NCBI GenBank assembly: GCA_009763385.1
Contig: CM019831.1
Location: forward strand, 81,255,845 to 81,319,844
DNA length: 64,000 nucleotides
Source of the DNA: Coix lacryma-jobi var. lacryma-jobi
Lineage: Eukaryota; Streptophyta; Magnoliopsida; Poales; Poaceae
Reading direction: 5' to 3'
Shown: piece by piece, positions 44,571-54,701 of the stretch
How positions within the stretch are numbered: the first letter of the stretch is position 1
Layout: each line of letters opens with the position of its first letter
Position numbers and translations under genes: made by a program
Notes under the pieces: generated by a model
What the model was told of the DNA's origin: nothing
Seen by the model: the letters and a program-made list of their open reading frames with translations, nothing else
Database searches by the model: none

Positions 44571-45799
44571 TTGGGGGAAGCATTTTGATGTATCATAGAC
44601 TGACTTTTTCCTTTTGTTTTGGTCTTTGAGTTTGTTTTAGTTGTGTCTTTGCTCCGATACTAACTTTTGCATGCATTTCATCATGTATACACTTTGAATT
44701 TTCAAGCTTCATGTCTATAGTCTCTAGAATGATCTTATGCTTTGATTAGTGTATGCTCTGATGTCTTATGATGTTGCATGTAGCTCAGGCTCTCCTTGAT
44801 CACTGATACATGTTTTGAGCTGAGCTACTTTTCAGAATGGTGAATATGCTTAATTGAACATAAAACTTGTTCACCATTGAGATTGGCAACTAGCATGTTT
44901 AGAATGTGTTGAGGTCACTTGTGCTATTTCATATATGCTAGGTTGCTATGTGTCTAGTTCTGAGTCTTTCACTTGCTTGGTATGTTCATAATCTGTTTAA
45001 AATAAACTAAGTTTAAGTAAATTGAAAAGATTGAGATGGGATTGCTTTGTTAGCACATCACGGTATCAAGACTGTTTCTCATTGCACATTGAGTTAAACT
45101 TGAACAGTGTAGTAAAAGACCGAAACCGATGCTTCAAGCTTCTGATTGCTTATGCATATGCTTAGCTCGATTGGAAAGTTAGGCAGTCACAAGCTTTCAA
45201 CCTCTCGCAAATCACATGCTAAAACCGAACTTGTGTAATAACCGTTGCAATTCTCTGACAAAATCTGAAAAACACAAGTCTATGTTTCATTATGTAGCAT
45301 GATGATAGAACTTTGCTAGGGGTAGTTCACCTTGTCTACATGATTAGCACTTGTTTGTCTTCCTATCTATACATGTTCAGTGCTATTTTTGATGGTGAAA
45401 CCTCTTTCTGAAATGGCTAAAACTACTCACTTAGTTTATATGTTCATTTTCCGTATTCTGTGATCAGTTTGAGCCTTTGCTAGCACTTTTTATTGTTGCT
45501 TGATGATCGGATTAGCACTCTTTAGAGCATTCTTGCACTCTACTGACTATATACCTGAAGCTGCTGACATGCATTTTTAGCTCATATGCATTTGCTTGCT
45601 CCGATAGGCATGGCCTAGCTCCGTTTCGCTTGTTTGAGCTCCTTTCCCTTCTCTTTTGATTGCAAATTGCCCCTAAGGGGGAGAATTTTTTGCTATATGG
45701 TGTCAATTTGCAAAAATTGTTCTTCACTTGTTGAGGGGGAGTTCTCTTAGTAAGAGGGAGTTATTCTGCTTTGCTCTGATTTGAATTGATTGGAGCTTT

Positions 45800-46196
45800 C
45801 AGCTAGTTGCGTCGAGCCTATGTGCCTCTGTCTTGAGGGACTAGCTGTTTTTGCCTATTTTCGAGAAATTTTGATTGGTTTGGAGCTATTCTTTATTGGT
45901 ATGGAGCTATATGCTAGGTGTGTTGAGCCTATGTGCCTCTGTCTTGAGGGACTAGCAGTTTTTGCATCCTTATGCATTCTTCGTTTGGTATCGAGCTTCA
46001 GCTAGTGGTGTTGAGCCCTTTATGCCTCTTCTTGAAGACTAGCTTGTTCTTGACTTGGATGTGTTGAACCATTGCCCATGTCTTTGGGAACCAAGTCTTT
46101 CGCTCTCAGAGATCGTGTTCTGCTCTTTGATGAGTTCTTGCTCATATCCTTTGCTTGGTTGTGTTGAACCGTTGCCCATGTCTTTGGGGACCAAGC
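45800..46196 (+). repeat. Two-tier covarying hairpin array before the PPT (Cop-C)
   Basis: Five units at 45800-45847, 45912-45957, 46000-46044, 46052-46097 and 46153-46196. Outer stems: CAGCTAGT/ACTAGCTG, TGCTAG/CTAGCA, AGCTAGT/ACTAGCT, GACTTGG/CCAAGTC, GCTTGGT/ACCAAGC. Inner stems also pair: CCTC/GAGG in the first two and CCCA/TGGG in the last two, around a constant TGTCTT loop; the third unit has CTTC/GAAG. A GTGTTGA(G/A)CC strand segment is conserved between outer and inner stems. Confidence 0.82.
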
Positions 46197-46331
46197 TCTG
46201 CTTATCTTGATTTGTCCTTCTTCGGTTTTTACCTTAGCTTTTGGACATCTCAAGTGAGTTTTCTTCTCTATCTACTTCTATTTTTTCTTCTTCTTTGATC
46301 ACGGTTATGATGTATTGACGATGCACTCATC

Positions 46332-46342
46332 AAGGGGGAGAT
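46332..46342 (+). promoter_or_regulatory. Cop-C polypurine tract
   Basis: AAGGGGGAGAT immediately before the 3' LTR; plus-strand DNA primer. Confidence 0.92.
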
Positions 46343-48408
46343 TGCCAACACAAGGTTGATATGTGCCCATGTGGTTCCCTTCCTGAGTGATGAGCGATCG
46401 GTCAACAGGCTCACCGGAAGGGGTGAGACGCAACATGTCTCTTGGGTGTGTTGATGAGCAGGTGTGGAGCTCGGAGACAGTGGTCGAAGGTGAGGTGAAG
46501 GTCAAGTAGAGACGTGTCATGCCGATGGACCGGGAGCGGTGAAGGGTGGACGTGAGGCTTGGACCGACGGACCGAGAGACCTGAGGACCAGCTGTGGTAG
46601 CTGGCACGTGGCATCGACGAGCGAGAGCACATGGGGATGTGCGGTGCATCGGCCGAGTCGGGAGGAAGGTAATGGTGTCGTGACACTTGGTGGGAGGCTG
46701 AAAAGGAAGGCGAATGCACTGTGGCCTGGCGTGGAGGCTGGACATGCATCGGCATGGGTGCTGATGGTCGGGATGTGAGAACCACATCCCGTCTACGGCG
46801 CAGGTTTGGTAGTTGAGCCTTGAAAAATTACCCTCGACGGTTTTCGAGTTTGGGCCACAAAACTCGGGGTGGCGGGTTTTCCGAGTTTGGGCCTCAAAAC
46901 TCGGCGAGGACAGTTTCTAGGATTGAGCCTCAAAACCTGGGATCGCGGGTTTCTGAGTTTGGGCACAAAACTCAGCCGAAATATAGGTTTCCCGGTTTTA
47001 GCCTTAAAACCGGGGGAGGTCCAAAAAGGACGGTCGACGCGTGGTGGCGTGGAGAGGCTGGCGCGGCGGCGAAGCTATCCACGAGGAAGACGCGGCGGTC
47101 AACAGGATGGCACGTGGTGGCATCCTAAGGCTTGTGTCGAGGCGAAGCTAAGGATGAGGAAGGCGCGTGGCCGTCGGATTAAAACTCTTCAGAGTTGGAC
47201 CGGGATACCCCTAGGGTTGGCCGCGTCGCTCTTGTATCTAGGGGTAGAAGGGGACTATTGTGCTTAGGCTATAAATAAGAGAGGCGCCCCTCCTCTCTCT
47301 CTATCCTTGCAGCCATTATTTTCTGAGCTCTTTCTCTCTAGCCCTCGCTTAGGTTCTAACCATACCTCGCTGCCTGTGATCCGCAGAGACGGCTAATCAT
47401 ACCTCTGTGTATTTGGATTTTGAGGAAACGAGACCGTAATCTCGTTGTCTCCTCGTGTGGAGGAGTTTCGGCTGGAATCAAGATCGATTCATGTCTGTGA
47501 GCTGTGTTCTTCGCGTTTTCGTTTTCGCCCCTCATGATGATTTGCTTCGTTCTCTCTCATCATGAGTTGGTTTTCGATTCCGCTTGAGCTCACTTGTTCT
47601 AGATCGTCAGGTGCATCTTTCCACCGAAGAAATTCCTCTCTAACCTCACGAGCTAGTAGATCGGTCGATTTTTGTTTTCGGATTGTGTTCTCCATGTTTC
47701 CCCCGAACTTCTTCGATTCATCAATTTAGAGATAGACCCAAGCCATGATCTCCTAGGAGTAGCTCACTATCCTCCTTGTGACTCCCCTCACCGAGTTTGA
47801 GACCTAGTGTCTTCAATTTGATGGAGATCAAGGCAAATCGGTGGATGAATTGTGCATTTGCATGGTGACCGGATGCACGGCTCGGGACGATCGGACTCTA
47901 GCCAGTGAGTCCGGTCGTTGAAGGTTTGAACTGCTAGTTCTCTGCTGACTTGACCGGATGCTCGGTTTTCGTGTGACCGGACGCGACCCTAGCACTATTC
48001 ATTGCTTTGTGTCGCTGACCAGATGCACCGTGTTGTGATCGAACGCTCTTCCCCCATGAGTCTGGTCCAACACAGAGAGCTCCCGAAGCAGCTTTGCTCA
48101 GACTGGATGCGTCCGATCCCAACTGACCGGACGCTCACCAGCGTCCGGTCAGTGTAGATGAGCACGTTTTAGTTTGTGGCTCGTTCGTCCGATGTCAGTT
48201 TTGGTTTCTGATTTTTGCATTGGACTTCTTGGATTGTGTAGTGTCCCGTTGTGCTTCTAGGAAGCATCCACCCTACATCTATGGTCGTGGACCCTAGCAA
48301 GTTCAAGTCTTGCTTTTGGGTGACTTTCTGCGACAAGGGCCATCTATTTCTCGAGAAGAAATTTAAGGCTCCCATTCACCCCCCTCTGGTCGCCAATTTG
48401 GTCCTTCA
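46343..48408 (+). mobile_element. Cop-C 3' LTR
   Basis: 2066 bp, TGCCAACACAAGG...GGTCCTTCA, followed by TCACT. TATA box at 47269-47277. Confidence 0.95.
46808..47014 (+). repeat. Covarying hairpin array, Cop-C 3' LTR copy
   Basis: Same six-unit array as at 32545. The last unit here is CCCGGTTT/AAACCGGG (46991-47014), perfectly paired where the 5' LTR has a G-T pair. Unit 3 carries a mismatch (CTAGGATT), and unit 4 has a 7-nt loop. Confidence 0.85.
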
Positions 48409-48413
48409 TCACT
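48409..48413. repeat. TSD of Cop-C, right copy
   Basis: TCACT; ORF2 of Ath-2 resumes at 48414. Confidence 0.95.
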
Positions 48414-49112
48414 ATGTTGGGTTGGATGGGATTTGTGCCTGTCGATGAGATAGGAGTGAAACTCCTTACCATTGAATTCCTTTGCACTTTGGTTTCTTTA
48501 GCGACTGGCATAAGTTTCCGCATGTTCAACAAAAAGTTTACACTCACTTGGAGGGAACTTAGTGACCACTTGGGTTTTGATTCCAATTGCGCTCTTGATC
48601 TTTCGAATGCTTTACCTAATTTTGATAAAGAGCAGTTTTGGAAAGTGATTACAGATTTAGATATTTGTTCGAAACCCAAAAACAATGATATTCAGTTGCC
48701 CACTCTTCGTTTTATTCATCGTTTTCTTTCTTCGACCATCTTCCCTAGACCAGAAACTCGAACAGTGAGGGAAGATGAGTTGAGACTTCTTTTTGCTGTT
48801 GTGAAGAAACGAAGAGTGTCTCCTGTTATCCACATGATTAACCAGTGGATGGAAGTTTTTGGCCTAGCCAAAGGGGATATAGAATGTTCTTCTCTTATTT
48901 ACCGTTTGGCCACCAAATTGGGTTTAACCCAATCTTGTCTTGTGCAAAACATTACCGAAGGTCGTACCATTATGACCTTTGACTTTTTTAGACAAGCCCC
49001 AATCCTCAAGAAAAACAACAATATTATTCATATGATGTACCGAGGTATGAGCACTGAGATTCCGCTTACTAACCCGGAACTCAGTGTCTATACCACAAGG
49101 ATTTTCTTGTAG
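48414..49112 (+). CDS. Ath-2 ORF2, second part
   Basis: 232 codons to the stop, in phase with 31787-32080. Recognisable segments are FNKKFTLTWRELSDHLGF, EQFWKVITDL, the run RFIHRFLSSTIFPR followed by VREDELRLLF, and VIHMINQWMEV. The pattern resembles the plant Athila ORF-1 family, predicted soluble and helical, with no membrane segment. The family has no established enzymatic activity that I know of. No stops or frameshifts, in contrast to gag of the same element. Confidence 0.72.
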   Translation: MLGWMGFVPVDEIGVKLLTIEFLCTLVSLATGISFRMFNKKFTLTWRELSDHLGFDSNCALDLSNALPNFDKEQFWKVITDLDICSKPKNNDIQLPTLRFIHRFLSSTIFPRPETRTVREDELRLLFAVVKKRRVSPVIHMINQWMEVFGLAKGDIECSSLIYRLATKLGLTQSCLVQNITEGRTIMTFDFFRQAPILKKNNNIIHMMYRGMSTEIPLTNPELSVYTTRIFL

Positions 49113-50808
49113 GTCTGCAGCCAATCACCACTACACAGAGAAGCACATCGGCAAGGTTCGCGAATGCACCACCAACATACTATTATGGAGTTGACCCGAT
49201 CCCCGAGGGACCAGCACACACAACGTACGATGATGGAGTTTAAACAAGACACCCGCCACAATATCAAGATCCATACTCTCCATGGGCTCCATCATCGTCC
49301 ATCCATTCAAAAGATTCATGGCAAGTCGACAGTACGGAGTGGCGAAGGAGATCCCGCTACGACCAGTACCAAGAAAGACGCTTAGTAGACCAGTCAGGAC
49401 CATCTACTCAACATGAACCACCTAGACACTTCGTCTCGAGTGTAGGGTATCATGATGATCAAACGGCTCGTTAAAACATCAGTACCAGTTTAATAAAAAT
49501 ATCAGAAGGCCAAGCCGACATCAACCGGATACTGATGGAGCAACAATAGTGGAATGCCAGAATGGAGAATGCGATCGAGAACATTCGACAAAATCAAGAT
49601 CAGACAAATCAATACTGGGATGCCTTCTTGTCCATGCCCCAGTATCATCATTATCGACCGCCACCGTCACAGTGATCTCCTGTTTGGGGGAGGAGCCCCC
49701 AAGGTTTTGCACCAACGGGGAGGAGCCCCAATGTCAGGTGTGTCTTTATCTGACAAGTTATCTTTATATTTATCTATTTAGTTTGCTTTTATTAAGTTAG
49801 AATAAATAGTAAGCTTTAGTTTATCTCTGATTAATGGAACCCTGAAACATAAAAGAAAAATCTAAAAATATTAAAAACTCTGTCTATATGCCTATTGTTA
49901 AACTTTGAATTCTTCCGGATAAAAAACATCAAAAACTTGAAACTTGTGGGAAGCAAAATGCTTGATCCTAGTCTAAAGTAATTTATGGATATGATATGAA
50001 TCTGAGCTACTATATATCTTGTTCTGAAATGACACTAGCGTTCTGGAGAATTTCTTAATTAAACATGATCATTAAAACATTGAGTTAAATTAAGCTCTGT
50101 TGACCCTATGAGAAGTTATTATACTCTTTGAATCAAGTTCACTTACACGTTTCCATATAAATGCTCAATGTTTTTATTATCCTTTCAAAAGTTTGTTGGA
50201 AGCATGTGGCTATGCAAAAATAAAAAAAGTAATATATATATATAATAATAATAAAAATATCCGAGGAAATAAAAAGGGACAAGTGTCCGAAACCTCAAAA
50301 AGAAAGATCCCAAGGAAATAAAAAGGGACAAGTGTCCGCAACCTCGCTACCATAAAAAAAAATGGGCATGTGCCCGATAGTAGAATTAGTCTGATAGCCA
50401 CATGACTACATCAAACAGAAGGAAGTGATATTTTCAAAAGAGCATCTGACTCCAATTTTCCACACACACGCACTTCTTGATTCAATAAGTATGATTACTT
50501 TCTCTATGGACCCTTGGTTTAATTTAGCAATATATGTTCAACATTTGAAAAACTCTAAAAACTCCTGAATGAAGGTGAAGTAGAAGAACTTGAGATATAG
50601 TGCTTTATTTACTTATCTTATCTTTCATTTGCTTGAGGTTAAGGTAAGGCTATACGCCCCATGGTTAAAAATAATAAAGATAATGAGACAATTTTAGTTC
50701 AAATCGGATGAGAATTTTTTGTTTAACACAAGGGAGGCTTAAGTTATTTTTCATGATCTATCATAATTATTTGCTAAGAGACTAGCAAAGGTTAAGCTTC
50801 GGCGAGCT
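49113..50808 (+). mobile_element. Ath-2 3' untranslated region and polypurine tract
   Basis: Non-coding. The first 550 bases contain Gln-rich-like decayed coding texture and a GGGGAGGAGCCCC repeat (about 49686-49727). From 49960 it aligns with the Ath-1 3' UTR. It ends with AGGTTAAGCTTCGGCGAGCT before the LTR; the purine run is interrupted compared with Ath-1. Confidence 0.8.
50261..50346 (+). repeat. Duplicated GGGACA-AG-TGTCC hairpin in Ath-2 3' UTR
   Basis: Two units (50261-50295, 50309-50346) matching Ath-1 20087-20172. Here the inner stem is perfect (GGACA/TGTCC), where Ath-1 has TGTCT. Confidence 0.78.
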
Positions 50809-51057
50809 TGTTGACAGTCCTTACAGTCAACATTATACCATCAACTAGTGCATAAAACAATGATAAACATGTAACAATGCATAGTTGTAGGGTTTGATTC
50901 TAACAAGTTCCACGAGTTGTGTAGTTCTCAATTGTTTTGCAGGAACATCAACATTTAACTACATAAAAGTATCTCAAGTGATGAATTAGATCATACCATT
51001 GCGAAGAGCCCGTCGAGACGATCGAAACGGTCACATGGTTTGCTACATTTGGAGTCC
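50809..51057 (+). mobile_element. Ath-2 3' LTR, first piece
   Basis: Starts TGTTGACAGTCC and follows the 5' LTR to GGAGTCC, where Cop-D is inserted. The last five bases, AGTCC, are the Cop-D target duplication. The LTR resumes at 63455. Confidence 0.92.
51053..51057. repeat. TSD of Cop-D, left copy
   Basis: AGTCC; the same five bases occur at 61423-61427 and 63450-63454. Confidence 0.95.
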
Positions 51058-51471
51058 TGAAGGACCGAGAATGCTAAAGCAAGGCGACCAGAGGGGGGGT
51101 GAATGGGAGCCTAAAAAATTTCTCTCGAAACTTTGGCCTTTTTCCCAAAAATCAACCCCCAAAAGCTTTTACCAAAACGTGATGCCCACGAACCTTGGAG
51201 GAGGGTGGATGATCCCTAGGATCATAGCAAGGCACCACAAAGCAAGAGCGAACCAAACACCAAAAGCACCGTCTCAAGTTCGACCCTGAAAAACCGACCC
51301 TCGAACGTAGATGGAAGGCTACGTCAAGAAATCTCTAAATACCTATGCTAACAAGTAGCAAAGATACCTAGAGAGGTTCCTTGGTGAACTCTAGGGCCAA
51401 ACGAGAAGTGCGGAAATCAAACGGAAAAGCCGGGAGAGCAAACGCACTAAAACTCAACACACAGCCGATTC

Positions 51472-51735
51472 CCGGACTGTCCGGACTCTCAGTCCCGGAC
51501 TGTCCGCGCCAAATGCGGACTGTCCGCGAGCCTATGGCGGACTGTCCGCCGGCCAAATGGACAAAACAGCAAGGTTGTTGAAACCTTCTGCTCGACTCCC
51601 GGACTATCCGCGACCTAGTACTGCGGACTGTCCGCCGGTCAAAGAACAGCAAAGCAGCCGAAGAACACAGCCACTGATCTGGCCTGCCCCCGACGCCCGG
51701 ACTGTCCGCCGGTCAGGTGGCGGACTGTCCGCGAC
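51472..51735 (-). repeat. GGACTGTCC palindrome cluster, Cop-D 3' LTR
   Basis: About nine copies. Perfect ones include CCGGACTGTCCGG (51472-51484), GCGGACTGTCCGC (51515-51527) and GGCGGACTGTCCGCC (51536-51550). Outer bases change in pairs (CC..GG, GC..GC). The cluster lies downstream of the TATA box, so it is in the RNA leader. Confidence 0.85.
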
Positions 51736-52347
51736 CTTGCAGAGAGGGCGATTTCAGTCGCCTTCTCCCCAAAATCGATCCAAATCAAAATCCCTTGATC
51801 CCAATCTTCGAGAGGATGATCACGAGGTAGTTAGGAGACTATCCCCAAGAAATCATCCGCTCAAATCAACTCAATCAACGCGAATTCGAAAGGGAAGGAG
51901 TATGAACCAAAAAACGCCACGAAAATTGAATCGACCCGATCTACTTGTTCGTGAGGGTAGAGATGAATTCCTTCGGTGGAAATGTTCTCCTCACTATAAA
52001 GAACAAGTTGATTCAAGTGGATTTCAAAAAGACGCAGTAGAGAGGGAGATCGAGTGACGGGAAAACGTGGAGAAACAAAGAACGTGAAGAACAAAATCAA
52101 AACGCGAAACACACCACGAATTTGCAACCGTGTGGCTACCACACGCTACAATAGTGAGATTACGGTCTCACTTCCTCAAAATCTCATGAACATAGAGGTA
52201 TGGTTCTCTGCGGATCTCAGTAGCTACAGCAGGGGATTGGGAGAGCAGGAAACCCTAAGTGGTGAATAGCAAATGAATGAGATAGGATGGGAGGTGGGTG
52301 TCTCCCTCTACTTATCCTAATTCTAGTTCTCACTCTACCCCTAACTA

Positions 52348-52356
52348 ATTATATAG
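52348..52356 (-). promoter_or_regulatory. TATA box, Cop-D LTR
   Basis: Minus-strand CTATATAAT, with the hairpin array 160-380 bp upstream. The LTR2 copy near 60830 reads CTCTATAAT. Confidence 0.65.
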
Positions 52357-52513
52357 CGAACCAGCTAAACCGTAGGTTTATTCTAGACCAACTCGAAGAA
52401 GAAGGTGATCCGACGGCCACGCCCGCACAACTGGTAGTGTTGCCTCGACGCAACCTCACTGATTGTCGTCACGTGCCGCCACCGCTCTGCTCGTCCTTTT
52501 CACGGACCTCGCC

Positions 52514-52732
52514 CCCGGTTTTGAGGCCCAAACCGGGAAACCAGCCGTCCATCGCCTGAGTTTTGTGGCCCAAACTCAGAAACCCACCAGCGCCCAGGTT
52601 TTGAGTCCCAAACCTGGAAACCGTCCTCAGCCCGAGTTTTGTGGCCCAAAGTCGGCAAACCTGTAGCACCCAGGTTTTGTGGCCCAAACCTGGAAACCGT
52701 CCATCCGATGGGTTTTCTGTGGCTCAACCATC
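52514..52732 (-). repeat. Six-unit covarying hairpin array, Cop-D 3' LTR
   Basis: Plus-strand units at 52514, 52556, 52594, 52632, 52670 and 52707 (spacing mostly 38), each 24-26 nt. Arms: CCCGGTTT/AAACCGGG, CTGAGTTT/AAACTCAG, CCAGGTTT/AAACCTGG, CCGAGTTT/AAAGTCGG (one mismatch, repaired in the 61428 LTR), CCAGGTTT/AAACCTGG, and a GATGG(G)TT/AACCATC variant. Loop TG(T/A)GGCCC. Confidence 0.88.
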
Positions 52733-53083
52733 AAACCGAAGCCGTAGAGGGGATGCACCGCCCGTGCACCCCATCCACCGACACATGTCCCCAGGTCCTC
52801 GACCCGAGCAACATTGTGCCCCGCAAGTCTCTGCTCGTCGCTGTCCCAGGCTGTCAGCCACCACAGCTGATCCTCAGGCCACTGGTCCCTCAGTCCAAGC
52901 CTCACGTCCGCCCTTCACCGCTCCCGGTCCATCGGCACTGCACGTCTCTACTTGACCTTCACCTTGCCTTCGATCACTGTATCCGTGCTCGACACCTGCA
53001 CAACACAAGCCAAAGAACATGCGCATCAAACCAGTTGACAATCACTCATCACTCAAGATCCGACATACACCCATGTATCCACA

Positions 53084-53094
53084 ATCTCCCCCTT
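53084..53094 (-). promoter_or_regulatory. Cop-D polypurine tract
   Basis: Minus-strand AAGGGGGAGAT, identical to Cop-C, abutting the 3' LTR. Confidence 0.92.
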
Positions 53095-53230
53095 GGGAGT
53101 GCATTGTCAACTACCAACACAAATCATAATGAAGGTAGAAAAAGAAGGAAGAATGAGAAGTAGAGAACTTGTCCAAATGACCCAAAAGCATATCAAAGCC
53201 AGAAGATGGTCAAGTGAAAGAGCAAAACAA

Positions 53231-53532
53231 CTTGGTCCCCAAAGACATGGGCAACGGCTCGACGCAACCAAGCAAAGCAAAGCTAGCCCTCAAGAAGAGG
53301 TAGAACAGGCTCAACACCACTAGCGAGAAAACTTGATACCAATTGAAATACCAATTGAAATTCAAGCAAAATTGAGCTAGCCCTCAAGAAGAGGCAGAAC
53401 GGGCTCAACACCGCTAGTAAGAAAGCTCAATATCAACTGAAAAGCAAAAGAGCTCAATACCAAGTGAAGAGGATATAGGCAAAGTTGTTGGTCCCTCAAG
53501 AAAGAGGCAAAGGCTCAACACAACTAGCTACC
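53231..53532 (-). repeat. Two-tier hairpin array before the PPT, Cop-D
   Basis: Units at 53231-53272 (CTTGGT/ACCAAG, inner CCCA/TGGG), 53283-53325 (GCTAG/CTAGC, inner CCTC/GAGG), 53376-53418 and about 53484-53532 (inner CCTC/GAGG). They correspond in design and order to 45800-46196 of Cop-C read from the other strand. Confidence 0.78.
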
Positions 53533-54701
53533 AAAAATGCTCCAACCCAATTGGAAAAATGCTCCAAACCAATTGAAAACACATCAATCAAAGCGAGCAA
53601 ACTCCCCCTCCAATAGTGCACACAACTAGGATATGATTTCTCCCCTTATGATTTGACAAATTTGTCCCCCTTAGTTGATAATGCACTATCAGGCAAACTT
53701 CTCCCTTCCAAATGCATATGAGTCAGAAATGGAAGTTAGCAGCTTCAGGAATATAGTCAATAGAACGAAAAGATGCCCCACAAAGTATAACTCCAATGAC
53801 TCAACAAAAAGCATACAGGCTAGCAAAGGATCAAACTGATCACCAAATACGAAATATGAACATATGAGCAAAGTAAGCAGTTTTAGCCAAAAAGGTATTC
53901 GCCATCAAAATAGCACTTAACATGTATAGACAGGAAGTCAAACAAGTGCTAAACATGTATACAAGGTGAACTACCCCTAGCACAGTTCAATCATCATGCT
54001 TTAGAATGAACCATAGACTTGTGTTTTTAGATTTTATCGGAGTTGCATCGGTGAAATTACACAAGTTCAAAATTCAGCATGTGATCGCGAGAGGTTGAAA
54101 GCTTGTCATTGCCTAACTTTTCAACCGAGCTAAGCCTATGCAGAAGCAATCAGAAGCTTAAAGCGTCAGTTTCGGTCATACACTACACGGCTCAAGTTTG
54201 ACTCAAAGTGCAATGAGAAACAGTCTTGATACCGTGATGTGCTGACAAGCAATCCCATCTCGATCTTTTCAAATCACTTAAACTTAGTTCATTTTCTGAT
54301 AGAAAATGAACAGACCAAGCAAGTGTGTGACTCAGAACAAGAGACATAGCAACCTAGCATATATGAAAAGCACAAGTGATTTCGACACATTCTACACATG
54401 CTAGTTGCCAATCTCAATGGTGAACAATATCAAATTTTATGTTCATTAAGCAAGTTCACCATTCATAAAATAGCTCAACTCATAACATGTATCAATGATC
54501 AGAAGGATCATAAGCTACAGGTATCATCATATAGCATCGGAGCATACTAGATAGAGCATAATCACATTCTAAAGATTATATACATGAAGCTCGAAATGCA
54601 AAAATGCATGATGAAATGCAAAGACTAACTTATCAGAAACGAAAACAAAACAAAAGAAAAAGAGTCAGTCTATGATACAGTAACCAAAATGTTTCCCCCA
54701 T
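53533..54701 (-). other. Cop-D 3' non-coding tail
   Basis: 1.17 kb of non-coding sequence between the pol stop (54702) and the hairpin array; it follows Cop-C 44571-45799 in order. No extra ORF. Confidence 0.75.

Larger units (their letters stand above)
44571..46342 (+). other. Cop-C 3' non-coding tail
   Basis: 1.77 kb between the pol stop and the 3' LTR, without a coding frame. The first 1.2 kb is T-rich and unstructured to the eye but is shared in order with Cop-D 53533-54701. The last part carries the hairpin array 45800-46196 and the PPT. SIRE-type elements may carry an envelope-like ORF in this position; none is visible here. Confidence 0.75.
32081..48408 (+). mobile_element. Cop-C: SIRE/Maximus-type Ty1/copia element
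   Basis: 16.3 kb including a nested solo LTR (11.9 kb without it). LTRs are 32081-34156 and 46343-48408, with a tRNA-iMet PBS, a PPT and matching TCACT duplications. The order gag, protease, integrase, RT-RNase H is diagnostic of Ty1/copia. Gag is large with two zinc knuckles and a coiled coil, and there is a 1.8-kb non-coding tail before the 3' LTR, both typical of the SIRE/Maximus lineage. Every coding section is damaged. The LTR pair is slightly diverged, with visible point differences and small indels. Confidence 0.95.
51058..53083 (-). mobile_element. Cop-D 3' LTR
   Basis: 2026 bp; minus-strand TGTGGATACATGGG...GGTCCTTCA. U3 with the hairpin array is at the right (52514-52732), the TATA box is at 52348-52356, and the palindromes are at 51472-51735. 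Confidence 0.94.

Noticed and set aside
44571..45799. Envelope-like ORF expected in SIRE-type elements
   Set aside because: No frame of useful length, signal peptide or membrane segment; the region is non-coding in both copia elements.
52514..52732. CRISPR-like periodic repeats
   Set aside because: The 37-38-nt period resembles CRISPR spacing, but units are imperfect hairpins with covarying arms, there are no unique spacers, and they lie in LTRs of a plant retrotransposon.
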